Shown in pieces: positions 31,452-43,561 of a stretch of 64,000 nt of DNA; positions within the stretch are counted from its first letter, which is position 1, and each line of letters starts with the position of its first letter. Position numbers and translations under genes: made by a program. The stretch is from Chrysemys picta bellii. Its lineage: Eukaryota; Chordata; Testudines; Emydidae. Under the pieces are notes generated by a model. The model saw only the letters and a list, made by a program, of their open reading frames with translations, was not told the origin of the DNA and made no database searches. The stretch is taken from assembly GCF_011386835.1 (NCBI RefSeq), contig NC_088800.1, positions 21,690,572 to 21,754,571 of the forward strand. The letters are read 5' to 3'.

Positions 31452-33177
31452 ATTTGGCTCAAATATAATGAAATTACCATGTAATAAATCATGAGATTAT
31501 ATACCTCCAATGACAACTCAAAAGTTAACCTCTCAGTGCTGATGTACATTGAGAGCACCCGTAATTTAAGGAAGTTCATGACCTTGATCTCCCCCAAAGG
31601 TTACAATGACCCTGAAAGTGAAGGGGCTACCAAACAGCATCTTTTTAAACAGAACAGGGAGAAAAGAGTTTATAATGGAAGTGTTGACACAACTGTAACC
31701 ATCTCAGAGCACCAATAAAATATAGTAATCCCTTTCAAACGAAGTGCTTTTTTTCCCTCTCATGAATCAACAACATCATTTTACACTGCAGCTGAATTGA
31801 TACGGACTGAATCAAATAGATTGTCTCCAAGACATACCTCATTAACTGGCAACTTTTTAATTACGTTGATTCAGTAGTGATAGTCAGTGCTATAAGCAGC
31901 ATAGCCTTCCACAAAAGGTGCTCTTGTTTCTTTTCTATTTTTTTTTATGCCCCAGCTATTTTTGCCTCTTGGTTGGGTTTGTGTCTTTAGTTCCTGTATG
32001 CTGTTCAAATACTGATAAGTACTTGCTCTAAAGCAATAACGATAAATGCAGAAAATAATTACCCTATTTAACTTGACACTGCACCATGGCATAAAGTCAA
32101 TTGGCCATGGGAAATGCTATCTAAAAATTCCAAAGCGGGTGCTGGCTTGTGAAACAATGTCTTGATGGGAGTCAGGCAGTGATAGGGACCATCAGACTAG
32201 CACCATTATACAGAGTTATTGGGGGAGAAAAATCTTCCAGTATGGAACTTTAATCAATTTCTTCTAATGAAGGAACTCATTTAAAAGATCCCTACCAAAT
32301 CCCTTGAACATTCTGATAAGTTATGGATGATTTTCTTCAGCTTTTGACAATCCAAAAGGAAAATAAGAAGTAGTTTGAAAGTAAGGGTCTTGTGTAAGGG
32401 GATACTTATTTCACTGGATACAATATCTTTCATCCCCTTCCAATGACTGCTGAATATTCCTGTCACTTAGTTACAAATTATAAACAATTCAATTTTTGTT
32501 TACCAGTATTTTCTAATTACAACTCCAGTTACTAGACCTCTAATACAACTCTCAAAGCATTGATTTCCCTGACATATTTTCTTCAAAATGCTTTTGAAAT
32601 GCAAATGTCATTGTTTCAAAAGGGAAACTTCCTCAGTCTAGATAGGCTTGTATATGCTTCTTTTTTATATTCCAGTACATTAAATCTGAGGCAACAATTG
32701 GTTATAATTTAAGATTATCCAAGGGGATAGTATTGGATCCAGATCAGAATAAGGTTCAGAATAGAATCTGGTTTTAAAGCAGAGACAGGATTAGTGTTTA
32801 TATTCAGATTTGACAGCAATGACATGAATGACAAACTGAAACAGTGGGGATCTTGCAAGAGAAGCTGCTCTTCGTGACCTCCACCATTTTGGAACCATGA
32901 AATTTCATTGAACTGCAACCAGAAGAAGACAGGTTCAAATCTTGAGATTTTTCTCACAGAATTCAAAGAGATTTAGATGTAAGGTTCCAGTTTTGTGGCG
33001 CTTCAAAAGCACTACTACTACCACTGCTGCTGCCTTGAGATCCTACCCCAGCCACAGAAGAAAGGGCAGGATTTAATGATCAAACCCCAATTTAAACTTG
33101 CATTGGTTGTTGCTTGCACTCCAGCCAGGGGCACCATCTTTTGTGTGGGGGGCTTTAAAATGTGGGTCCATACATAC
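31452..33177. other. AT-rich, apparently unique sequence
   Basis: I see no repeat with clear ends and no gene. Short open frames lack motifs. Confidence 0.45.
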
Positions 33178-33304
33178 TGTGACCCAACAAACTCACAATG
33201 CTAACTGCTAGAGGGCACCCGGATACACAGATGTGTACAGATCGCTTGGGTTCACCAACAGAATGTAATGCAAGTTCTCTAATGAAAACCTGTGTTACAC
33301 TGAG

Positions 33305-33410
33305 TATCAGAGGGGTAGCCGTGTTAGTCTGAATCTGTAAAAAGCAACAGAGGGTTTATGCTCCCAATACTTCTGTTAGTCTTAAAGGTGCCACAGGACC
33401 CTCTGTTGCT
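33305..33410. mobile_element. minimal PLE hairpin insertion, 106 bp
   Basis: Flanked by GTTACACTG at 33294-33302 and 33411-33419 (9-bp target duplication). It has an inverted tail (TATCAGAGGGGTAGCCGTG... through CAACAGAGGG) joined directly to a direct tail (TTATGCTCCCAATAC... through CCTCTGTTGCT). The whole copy can fold as one hairpin and carries no coding sequence. Confidence 0.92.
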
Positions 33411-33667
33411 GTTACACTGGAGATCATACTCATTGTGAGATGTATGTACAGGAAGAGATATGAGCAGTTATGTATATACACTAAAGATTATGTTCTCTAG
33501 GTCTGTGAGTTAAGACAGGTCATCAAGAGGTGATGCATATATTCCTAGTAGGCATGGAGGAAAAGATGTTTATCTCACTCTGGCTGGTCATATGCAAACT
33601 CAGTATTGTATGGTTCACAACAAACAGCCATTTATAATCTGAGCAAAATGCTAATCAATAGATTACA

Positions 33668-33814
33668 AAGCAACAGAGGGTCCTGTGGCACCTTTGAGAC
33701 TAACAGAAGTACTGGGAGCATAAGCTTTCGTGGGTAAGAACCTCACTTCTTCAGATGCAAGTAATGGAAATCTCCAGAGGCAGGTATATATCAGTGTGGA
33801 GATAACAAGGTTAG
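33668..33814 (-). mobile_element. PLE tail insertion, inverted
   Basis: Flanked by TAGATTACA at 33659-33667 and 33815-33823 (9-bp target duplication). On the minus strand it runs from 3' UTR (TATACCTGCCTCTGGAG) through the hammerhead-like core to CCTCTGTTGCTT. Confidence 0.92.
33724..33754 (-). ncRNA. hammerhead-ribozyme-like motif in PLE tail
   Basis: CTGAAGA (complement of 33748-33754) and GAAA (complement of 33726-33729) are intact, followed by GCTTATGC. Best preserved with the copy at 4866. Confidence 0.42.
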
Positions 33815-34183
33815 TAGATTACAGCGGCTGGAGGATAAAACAAACAGCAGAAGTTATCCTGTTTAGGGTTAAGACAATGAACTTTTGAAACAATATCTGG
33901 GGTACAGATAAACACTTAGGTATTTCTTAAATCTGTGATGACAAGCAGCCAGTGGGCTTAATCTTATGATAAAGGGTCTCAACCACAGTAGGTGAAAACG
34001 CTGGAGAAAGAACTTGCGGTAAGATATCTTGTAGGAGACAGGGGAATGCCTTATTAATTAAGTTGAGTCTCTAGAAAGCGTGTTATGATTTTGTTTCATA
34101 AGTAACTATTTGTTTCCAATATTCTTACTCATTATCACTTCAATCTCTGTTATTTGATAAAAAACGTATTCTTGTTTTCACTA

Positions 34184-34207
34184 TTCTCTCTCTCTCTCTC
34201 TCTCTCT
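34184..34207 (+). repeat. (TC)n microsatellite
   Basis: Twelve TC units inside the LTR. Confidence 0.95.
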
Positions 34208-34541
34208 GCACTGTGTGTTAAGCAAAGGGGCGATCCTGAGTTGAGTCTTACAAGCTGATGTGTACTATTCCATAGGGAATAGTGGGTCTAAGAGCTCAGA
34301 GAGCATTCAGTGGAACAGGGGATGAGTACTCCAGAGGGATGTTTGGAGGTCTTCAGGGTTGGTTTATGCCAATTGCTAATCTGTACAGAAACAGCAAGTC
34401 CTGCAGAGGCCTAGAGGGCAGTGCTTATGTTGCCAGAGGCTGGTGGAGTCAGGGAGCTTAGCCGCAGTAAGCACAGACAAGACTCCCTCATGCTAAGGGC
34501 AGGTAGTGGGGAGGTGCCTCACATCCTTGGGAAGCGTCACA

Positions 34542-35369
34542 CGTAGGACACACATATCTGTGCTTTTATTGGTCCCTGCACTCAGGGGAACTTTGCTGTC
34601 AACTGAATTCAATAGGAGATTTGCCTGAGTAAGGGTTGTGGGACTGAGCCTGCTTAATTGAAGCACGTGGCAAAATCCTATTAATTACAATGGAAGTATA
34701 ATCAGGCCTTAATACTAGGCACATTTAGTTTAAAGAGGTGAACACACACAAAGACTGTGTAAGGGTCTGGTGCTTCACCCTCTCCTCCCCGCAGTCCTTG
34801 CATTAAATCATTAGCTAGGTATTATATTGAATAGAGAGCTACAGTATTTTAATTAAGCAATGATCAGCTAAAAAATTAGATCTATTTAATCTTACAAAGG
34901 ACAAAACACACTTAAGCAAACAGATATTTCCAGTAAAATTTCTTGATAAAGTGTAATAGTCATGTTTTAAATTCATCTTATACCCTTCAGGTGCCCCCTA
35001 TTAGAGTGAATGAACAACAGGCAAAAGCTTAATGATTTCTTTTCTCATCTAAAAGATGCCAAGGTTATAACTGTTTCTGTTACACAGTTGACAGGGAACT
35101 TTGAAACTTCTATCTATTGCTACTATGGATTTGAGTGTCTTCCTGCCACTGGTCTTTTGACTTTAGTGCTGGTCTTTAGCCCAGTAAAAGTTTTTGTCAA
35201 AGCTAAAAGATGGGTAGGCAGCACGTGTGTTTAGGCACTTATCTTTCACCACTGGAAACCTGAGTTTACACCTACCTAATGCATATTCCTAAAACAGGCA
35301 TTTTTTTGAAGCCTGATCCAACTCTCGCTGTAATCAATAGGATCTTTCTGTAGGTAGAGTCAGCTCCTC
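34542..35369. other. unassigned sequence
   Basis: AT-rich with MITE-like scraps near 34570-34700 (GGACTGAGCC, AAATCCTATTAATT), but no complementary ends. Confidence 0.4.
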
Positions 35370-35570
35370 AAAGTTTGTCTTGACTACAATTTCAAGGTGT
35401 GTTGCTAGAAGGAGTTCACTAACACTCTAAAATTCTAGTGTGGACAAAGCAGTATAGACTTTAACATGTGGTAAAATGACTGAGTTGAAGCTTAGGGGTC
35501 AGTCATGTTAGAACCTATTAGCTAAAACCTTCCACCAAAACACCTTTAAGTCCTAGTGAAGACAAACTTA
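35370..35570. mobile_element. MITE with AAGTTTGTCT ends, 201 bp
   Basis: AAGTTTGTCTTGACTA on the left pairs with TAGTGAAGACAAACTTA on the right. Inner arms AAGGTGTGTTG and CACCTTTAAG extend the pairing. Confidence 0.72.
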
Positions 35571-36210
35571 GAGAAGCAGATAAATAAAAATAGGTCTCCT
35601 TCAGGAGGGGGTACAGCCAGGAGAAGTGGCTACCTGGGCAGATGAGATTTAACGACAGTAGGAAACATAGTGGTATCTATAGTTTGTAATGTATACTAAG
35701 TGTATATCTTACTTATAGAGGTAAATCCAGCTCGAATTACACAGGCTGAGGAGCCAGGCCAGTCATTGGGGAAATATGCAGGGTTCATGAACAAGATGGA
35801 GATCTTTCCTATAGGGACAAGGAGTGACTGCAGAGTGCTCTGTGTAAATTACCTTAGTTAATGGCTGAGGTAGCCTACTCCCAGCACATACACCTACATC
35901 ATCCCCCTAATCCTTGCACCAGTCATGCCCCAATCCTTGCATGCTACAATGCAAGAGACTTCACAATATGGACAGCTCTGCACCCCTTATGCCTTTCCCC
36001 ACATCCAGGACCTCTTGTTCCAGGTATGGTCCACCAGAAAACAGAACTGCCAACTAATAGGGGGAATCTCATGCTGAAGGCAGAGCTTTGATGAGAGATG
36101 GGCCTACACCATAGAACACATCCCTGCCAGAGATCAGAATGACCACAGATCTCATAATGTTCACAATTAAATGCAAATTCACTTCTTCAATGCAACTTTC
36201 CCTCAAGTTC

Positions 36211-36212
<2 letters not shown>
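35571..36212. other. unassigned sequence
   Basis: No named repeat or gene seen. Confidence 0.4.

Positions 36213-36264
<52 letters not shown>
36213..36264 (+). repeat. (CA)26 microsatellite
   Basis: Uninterrupted CA tract of 52 bp. It likely varies in length between individuals. Confidence 0.98.
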
Positions 36265-36268
<4 letters not shown>

Positions 36269-36371
36269 CCATCACCAATAAAATTATCAAGCTATTTCTC
36301 TTACAGGCTGGAAAGGAAGGAGAGAGAGATTATTATTGTGATTCCATTTAAAAATATTTGTGAGGCACACA

Positions 36372-36538
36372 GGCCAGATTTTTAAAGGTATTTAGATGCC
36401 TAAAAATTCAGATAGTTGCCTAGCGGAATTTTCAAAAGCGCCCAAGTACCTAACTCTTCTTGAAATCAGTGCTTTGAAAATCTTATTAGATGCCTAGCTG
36501 CAAGTTAAGGTGTCTAAATATTTTTGAAACTCTATCCC
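36372..36538. mobile_element. palindromic MITE, 167 bp
   Basis: GGCCAGATTTTTAAAGGTA with TTTAGATGCC on the left pairs with GGTGTCTAAATATTTTTGAA on the right. TAGGCACC-type motifs are typical of a common reptilian MITE. A partial second copy (GTAACTTAAGAGCTTAAG, GAAAATCAGACTCC) lies at about 36607-36680. Confidence 0.75.
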
Positions 36539-36539
36539 T

Positions 36540-37631
36540 CAGATACCAAGGCAATGGGCACCATGTAAGTACTAAGTCTAGACAGAGAAAATGACAGAAA
36601 TATTCATTCTGACTAAAATTTTCAAAAGCCCGTAAGTAACTTAAGAGCTTAAGTCCTGTTTGAAAATCAGACTCCTTTTGGTGTGTTTTAGGAAGGTTAG
36701 GTTGCCCAGTCACCAATAGGTATTTCTATTATAGAAATGGCATCCATAGGCATTGTTTTCATATGGACCTCATTTGCCAGCTTCATAAAAACATGCACAC
36801 ATCATTATCACAAGTGAAATAATAGCCTGGTTGTCATTTTGCCATGTACAGACTATACTAATGGAGTAGGGGAAGGCTGTATTCTTTCTTTGCCATAAGT
36901 CATGACCTATGAGCACAACTGGAACCACTGTGCAGGTTGTAATATTCTAGAAGACTTTCCATGTACTACATCCTGTTATGCATATTTTTCATCCCCTTGC
37001 AAAAAGAGACAAAACAAAACATGGCAGTGAAACACTTTTGAAGTGTATCTAATATTGCATTCAAATAAAAATCACAAAACTATTTAAGCTCTTTTGCAAC
37101 CTTTATTTTGTTTTGATTTATGATTACTTCATCTTGTGGTTATTTCTTAGAAATTTTGGGAATCAGCAATCATTTGGAGGCTGCTGATATTAAAATGTGA
37201 GGAAATAGTCTGAAACATTTTCTACATCAGGACTAACACCTCATTTTTTTTCCTATTTAAAAATAGCCTTGCTCTGCATGGGCTGATGCTTACAGCAGTG
37301 GTTCACTGATCGAATGTCAGTATACATTACTAATAGTTATGAAATTCATATTCTTTTACTCTGTAGTACTGCATTTCTAACTCCATTGTTAGATGCTTTC
37401 TGATTCTAGCACATGCCTTTTTATGTATACCTTTCCACAGCCTTAATTCTCAATAGCCGTTTTTCTCTCTTTTAATGCCTTCAATGCCCTTTATTGTTCA
37501 TTTTGAAGTGGAATCTCAATATTGTCAGACTCACTGTAATGGACATTCGAATAATAGTAATGTTGCATGTAGAACTGCTAGACTTAGAGAGGTGAAATCA
37601 TAAATGCATTTTAGATAGGACTGTAATTTAA
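36540..37631. other. AT-rich unassigned sequence
   Basis: Apart from the partial MITE at 36607-36680 I recognise nothing. Confidence 0.4.
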
Positions 37632-37738
37632 GGCTGGGATTTTCAAAGACTCCTGGGAGATCTGGCTACCAAATTCCCATTAATTGTAATGCAAATTGGA
37701 GATCTAAATCCTCCAGGTGGGATTTGAAAATCTCAACC
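37632..37738. mobile_element. palindromic MITE, 107 bp
   Basis: GGCTGGGATTTTCAAAG on the left pairs with GGGATTTGAAAATCTCAACC on the right; CTCCTGGGAG and CTCCAGG lie further in. Confidence 0.72.
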
Positions 37739-39095
37739 TAAATGCACAAAAACAAGAACATTTAAAATTAAGGTTACCTGACTTCAGATCTGTTCCATCT
37801 ATACTTATTAAGAAGTTACCAAACCTTGGGTAATTGTATATTGTATATACACTCTGCAATTCATTGGACATGATAACGCTGGCACTCACTGAGAGATTTA
37901 CATCTGAACTATATCATTATCTAAGCATAGCATTTTGTGCTTCATTCAATATATTTTTGTAATCATTGTAGATCTTGTTGGACAACATTTTAATTTTGTG
38001 TGGTAATAGGATCTCCATAGACCAGAACTGAAATTGGTTTTCTGTTATAATCACGCATCTTAACTGACTCCATAGACTTGCACTGAAACCATCTTGAAAT
38101 AGTTGTGAAACTGCATGATAGTTTTCTGTTTATTTTATTATGAATTCACTGTTCTCATTAAGGGGAAGCTGAAGTATGATTAAATATTATAGCAAATAAA
38201 TGAATGGATATGCACAAAAGTTACTGTGCAACTGTTTCAAACTTTATCTCTCATACTCAGTGAAAGAATCATGCTCATATTTTGGGCTCTCAACCAAAAG
38301 GAAAGTTGATCTCTCATGGAAGCAGATGAAAGTTGACACAAAATAGGGTAATACAATCTTTTTCTAAGATAGTATACAGTGTTGCCAACCTCAAGTGGTC
38401 AAAAATCATGAGTCAGGCCCCTCAAAAAATCATGATTGTCTTAAAAATAATCAGATTTTAAAATAATACAGATAGAGTTCTTTTAATTTGCCTTCTGGCT
38501 TTTGAATCTTTATGGTTCACATTTTTAAGCTTATCTCCACAACCATGAGGTCTTAAAAAAATATTTTTTAAAACAATGACTGCTGAGTTTCTGTTATATT
38601 GACAACTAGAATATGTAATGGACATTTTTAAAATCAGTGAAGTATTGTTTGAGATAAAATAACTTGACAATTGCCACCTTTTGAAATTGTGTAATATGTG
38701 TAACATTTCTTTGGCCCCAGTCACGTTACATCAGTAATTTAAAATATACAGAGGTTTAACATACCCTTAGGCAGCCTCACTGTTATTTTTAATCCAACTA
38801 CAGCTTTTACATAACATAATTGATATATAATAGGTGGAGATTTAGTTTGACATTGCTTCATGCAATAGTCTTCAGAGGATTAGTAAAATGTTTAAGAAAT
38901 TTCCAAGATCCTTTGACAATCCCGATCACAAAGGTCTTTCAAGGAAATGAAATAGCCATAAACTGAGGTGAAGTACTATCATGGATTAGAAACACTAAGA
39001 CATAAATAACACAGAAGAAAAAAAACAGTCAACTACTATCAAGAAAAGCAGTTAATAACAGGATGGTCTAAGTGTTTGTAGTAAACTCTGTAATG
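37739..39095. other. AT-rich unassigned sequence with a transposon end
   Basis: AGTGTTGCCAACCTCAAG with AAAATCATGAGTC (38380-38470) matches the end of a reptilian TIR element whose other end I do not see. The rest looks unique. Confidence 0.4.
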
Positions 39096-39099
39096 TTTG

Positions 39100-39670
39100 A
39101 CATATTTATATTAATGACCTGGAAGATGACAGATCATTATTTGGGTTAGTCAAGCCTAGGAAAGACCATAAAGAAATAAAGGTAGACCTACCTAGGTCAT
39201 GACAGATGAAATTCAGTGTACAGAAATGCAAGGTGATGCACTTTGGAGGGAACATTTTGAACAACATTTACACACTGATGGATTCTAAATTGACTTAGGG
39301 AAAATATCTTCAGGCATCTTTGTGGTTTCTTCAATTTACAGCAGTAGTCAGAAAAACAACTGAAACTTTAGGTTGTTTTAAGAAAAGAATAGAGAATTAC
39401 AGGATAATATCATCACACCATTATATAAGACAACAGTACACCCTCACATCGCACTCCCCATCAGGACCCAGACTGGGCTGGGAAAACTAATTATCCAACC
39501 AGTGGACCAAATTTGGTGATGAATCCTGGTCCCGTGCTACCTGAAACATGTTGCATGTACGCTAAGAAGATGATCTGGAACACTGTGTTCAGAACTGGTG
39601 AGCCTTTCTTAAAAAGGATATAGAAAAACAGAAAAGACCCAGAGAAGAGTAGTGAAAATCAAATGAGGAT
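39100..39670 (+). mobile_element. ancient CR1-type LINE fragment
   Basis: Broken + strand frames give KFSVYRNAR (for KFNxDKCKV), VMHFGG, LQASLWFLQFTA, VRKTTETLGCFKKRIENYRI and YIRQQYTLTSH. This order matches the C-terminal part of a CR1 or L3-type ORF2. Many stops and shifts show great age compared with the CR1 copies at 29515 and 43266. A DNA scrap at 39430-39560 looks inserted. Confidence 0.6.
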
Positions 39671-41810
39671 GGATTAAAAGAAAGCACATGAGTGGTATGC
39701 TGCCATGAAAGAAGGGATCCAGATAGCAGTGCTAAGACACTGGGCTTGTGGACTGTCCCTGTCCTCAGATTTCTGCAGGGATCTGAGGCTCAAATCTGGG
39801 CTTGATTGCCCTCCATCAGTGAAATTGGGCACCTGGACAATCCATTGTTACAACCCACTTACGGATGCACAGTTAAAGTCTTGTCTAAACTATGCAAGAA
39901 ATCCTGTCCTCACTTCAGTCAACAGGAGATTTGCCATTAAATTCAGCAAAGGCATTCACCCTACACCTTTAAACTGGGTTGTAACTGGTCAAGGATTCAC
40001 TAATTGTTGTAGAGAAAGCTGGATCTCAGTTTTTCAATGAAACCTGTAAGCAGATGCATTATCAATTTAACTGTACCTGAACATGAATTTCCAAAGAGAA
40101 AGGTCCCCAACCCCTTAATAATCAAGGTTATATATGTCTGATTCTGTCTGACCCACAAAGCCATCCATTTCTGTATTACAGATCAACACAATTCTGGTAA
40201 AAACAATTTGCAATATCTATGTTTACAACTGAATGCAAGTACATTAAATACGCATGTTCTCTTTTTCTTCCCTCCGCCCACCCCCTACATTCACACAAAG
40301 CCTCTTTCTTTCTACTATCTATTATAGCCATTATGACCTTTTATTATATAAATGTTCTTGAGATTTTTTTAATCTATACTCACATGACCAGCTGTAGAAA
40401 GAATATTTTCATGGTCTCTCAATAGGACATGTGGGTACTATAAAAATAAATGTGCTGTGGTTATGAGAGTTCAAATTATTGTTGGCTTTTTAGGTTTTTT
40501 TTTAATTATTTTATTAAGATTATCTCTAGTTTTAGTGATGGGTTGAAAGCTATTCCTATGGTGCACATGCAAAGCCTCATCAACTTTGACAGTATGGATA
40601 TCCAAATACTTTCCCTCCAAGTACCCTAACGAGTAATTAATATTGTGCTTAGAGATCCAGATGGAGGAACAAATCAGAAGGCTCAAATAAATTGGATTGG
40701 TATTGAAGAAATTATTCCCCATGCTCAACAAAAAGATTACTGTTTCTTTTAGAGAAAGGCTTTAACCATATGAAATAAAGCTCTCTTGGAATAGCCTACT
40801 GATACCTGCCTGAATAATCAGACCAGCTGAAATTTATCTGTCACAGTGCTGGCTGGCTTTGAAAGGCATCTTCAGCAAAAGTATTGCTTTGTAATGACAG
40901 AAATCAAATTGATTTTATGGGGAAAACAACAATCTCTTTTTTGTCTTGTTTTTCCTCAGTCTTTGAAACTGAAACTTCCAAGCACGCCAGTTATAAATCA
41001 AAAAATTACAAAAGCCATTATTTTACTGCAGGGAGAACTGGAGGGAGCCTGTCCAAAGTTATGTTCTGTACTAAAAAGTACAGTTCTGTGTTGTGTTTAC
41101 ATTTCTACAATTTGGGCTTTCAAATACTCCAGCAATGATACAGATGCTATAAAACTGATGCCATGTTGAGCACATTTATATTGTGTCTATTTTTTTCTTC
41201 CTTGCTAAACTTAGCTCTACACACATAAAAAGGAGGCGGCCAGGGAACATAAGATATGATTATGCCTACAAACAAATAGAATGTGTGTGCATCATATTTT
41301 CCTGATATTAATTGTCAGCTGAAATTACTAGCAGTGTCGAGTAAGACAGTGGGGCTTTTATAGAACTCTTTCCTCAACAACTTTTGTTTTTTAATTGAAT
41401 CCAGCCTTACATATTTTTTCAACTAACTTCTAGCATTAGGGCTCCTCACTCAGTATCAGGTGTTTGTTCTAATCTACCAAGATTAGTGTAATCAAATATA
41501 TTATATTCCAAACAAGGTACCTCATCAAAGGAAAGCATTTTTCTTCTTGAAACTGTACATCTTTTATTCTTGGGAAAGGTGATCGTGGGAAAGTCCTTTT
41601 CAGCTGAAGAAGCCCACCTGCCTGGGAAAAGCTCTGAGCCCATACCAGTGAGGCAGTGAGTGTCTGTCTACCCGCAATGGGAATCACACCTCCCAACTGC
41701 AGACATATCCCATGAGGCTAAAGGCACATGTGGCTTCAGCTGCAAGTGTGGTTTTCACTAATGTATCCAATTAGACTTGTTCCCAGCAGGGTTAGATCAG
41801 AAGCCAAAAA
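39671..41810. other. AT-rich, apparently unique sequence
   Basis: No gene or bounded repeat. AAATCCTGTCCTCACTTCAG (39900) is a MITE-like scrap. Confidence 0.4.
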
Positions 41811-41903
41811 GCCCATGTACACTAGGGTTTCCAGTGTTACTAGCACTCATTCAGCAGAACCTGTATGAACCATTGTTGGAAATTTCCCTTGTGTACATAG
41901 GCC
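41811..41903. mobile_element. short MITE, 93 bp
   Basis: GCCCATGTACACTAGGG on the left pairs with CCCTTGTGTACATAGGC on the right. Confidence 0.65.
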
Positions 41904-42616
41904 TGGGAGCCTGGAAGGAAGATAGCTAATATGTTTTACCCACTTATTCCCTTATTAATCTCAATGGGAGTTCTGTTGGAAAAATCAATCAACCAACCAA
42001 AAAAGTAGCCAAAAAAATATTACCCTTCAGTATTAGGGAGTGAAATCCCAATATTAACTGTGGCCCTTGAGACCTGCTCAAGGTGACAGGTTATTAAATC
42101 AGCTCAGTCACTCTCCATCCTTGATGCAGCCCTATATTCCGTTACTGTAATATCTCAATTCAGCTTATGAAAATTAACCTACTGTTTGATGTATGGATCC
42201 TCACCAGTATTTGGATCAATACTTCAGAATTTAAATATTTTGTTGATGATTGTCTGTATTGATGTTTGACACCTTGATTTTCATTTACTAGGCGGGTACG
42301 AGGAAGCTATATCAGGAAGAACAAATGAATTACTTTGACTGAAATGAAGTAAATGTGACAAGAAAACAATGAACAGGAACATACTTGCTCAGGTATCAAA
42401 TTTACAAAATAAATCATTTAAAGCCAAAATCTTCACATTAGAGGAATAAGGCAAGACTAAGATTAAAATATAGCACTACGGTCTGAGATACAAAGGATAC
42501 CTACTCCTGGATGTGAGATTAGCAGGGGCAGAAGAGGCAAGAAGACCCTTCTGAGTCCCATGCTTTTCACCCAGGAAGCTGCCAGAATTCTGCTGGCAGT
42601 GTTTCCTGACCACAAG
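41904..42616. other. unassigned sequence
   Basis: No repeat or gene recognised. Confidence 0.4.
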
Positions 42617-43262
42617 TGTAACCCTTCTGCCATGTTCTTAGCTACCAAAATGGGCCAGGTTCAATATATCTAAGGTCCCTCCTGACAAATCATTAAACTA
42701 GCCAATGCCCATGCCTAGAAATCGAGAAAACTAAATGTACCTTCCCTGGGTGCCTCTGACTGGAAGAACTTCTCCACTCAGAGGCACATGGATATTGTGA
42801 ACAAACAAGGAAATCCTGGTAAGAGGAAAGGGACCACACTCAAACTTTAGAAAAAGTCTCAGAGCATATATGCAAATAAAGAGTTAAATACCCTTTTCCA
42901 ATAACTTTGGCAGTCTTACTCCTTCCCCACCTGCCAGTTAAAATGTCCCACTGATAATAATCCCTTACCTGCACCACCTCACCCATTCACCAAATCCCAC
43001 TCAGGGTTGGATCAGTGAATAGCAGCAGGCTAGTGTCTCTTTGTGAGTCTTCAGTCCAGTCCAAAGGAAGCTGCTTCCCTTGGCCTGCTTGGAGGTACCA
43101 CTTCCTAACCCAGCTTAATGATTCATGTTTAAGGTTCTGGGTAGGCAGAGCCTCAAAGGAGTCCATTCAGTTCTGCTACTATCCCCTGAATGATCTCTTA
43201 CCACAAAGTCCTCAGTCTGCATACTCTTTCGCTGCAGCATTCTCTGCACCATCTGTTGCAGT
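42617..43262. mobile_element. LTR-like element of the TGTAACCCTTCTGCC family (old copy)
   Basis: The start TGTAACCCTTCTGCC, then GGCCAGGTTCAATAT, resembles the better copy at 46787. A TATATGCAAATAAAGAG segment (42870) is the AT-rich core. The CR1 at 43266 abuts its right end. Orientation and the right boundary are uncertain, and similarity fades after 300 bp. Confidence 0.5.
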
Positions 43263-43561
43263 AAAGCATAGAATCAAACAACTGGAAGGGACCTTGAAAG
43301 GTTATGTAGTACAGTCCCCTGCAATCATGGCAGGAGTAATTATCTAGACCATCCCTGACAGGTGTGTGTCTAACCTGTTCTTAAAAATCTCCAAGGATGG
43401 AGATTCCACAACCTCCCTAGGCAATTTATTCCAGTGCTTAACCACCCTGACAGGAAATTTTTCCTAATGTCCAACCTAAACCTCTCCTGCTGCAATTTAA
43501 GCCCATTGCTTCTCGTCCTATCCTCAGAGGTTAAGAAGAACAATTTTTCTCCCTCCTCCTT

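Larger units (their letters stand above)
33178..34541 (+). mobile_element. ERVL-like LTR interrupted by two PLE insertions
   Basis: It begins TGTGACCCAACAAACTC and ends GGGAAGCGTCACA, the same TGTGAC...GTCACA terminus as the LTR at 44952. A poly(A)-signal-like TTTGATAAAAAACG and (TC)n lie at 34150-34207, followed by a U5-like part. Without the two PLE copies it is about 1.1 kb. The flanking 5 bp (CATAC, CGTAG) match only partly, so the target duplication is doubtful. No internal retroviral region is present. Confidence 0.7.

Noticed and set aside
33173..34546. A confident 5-bp target duplication for the LTR at 33178-34541
   Set aside because: CATAC and CGTAG agree at only three of five positions.
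36069..36351. Frames with long Val-Cys or Thr-His runs
   Set aside because: Direct translation of the (CA)n microsatellite.
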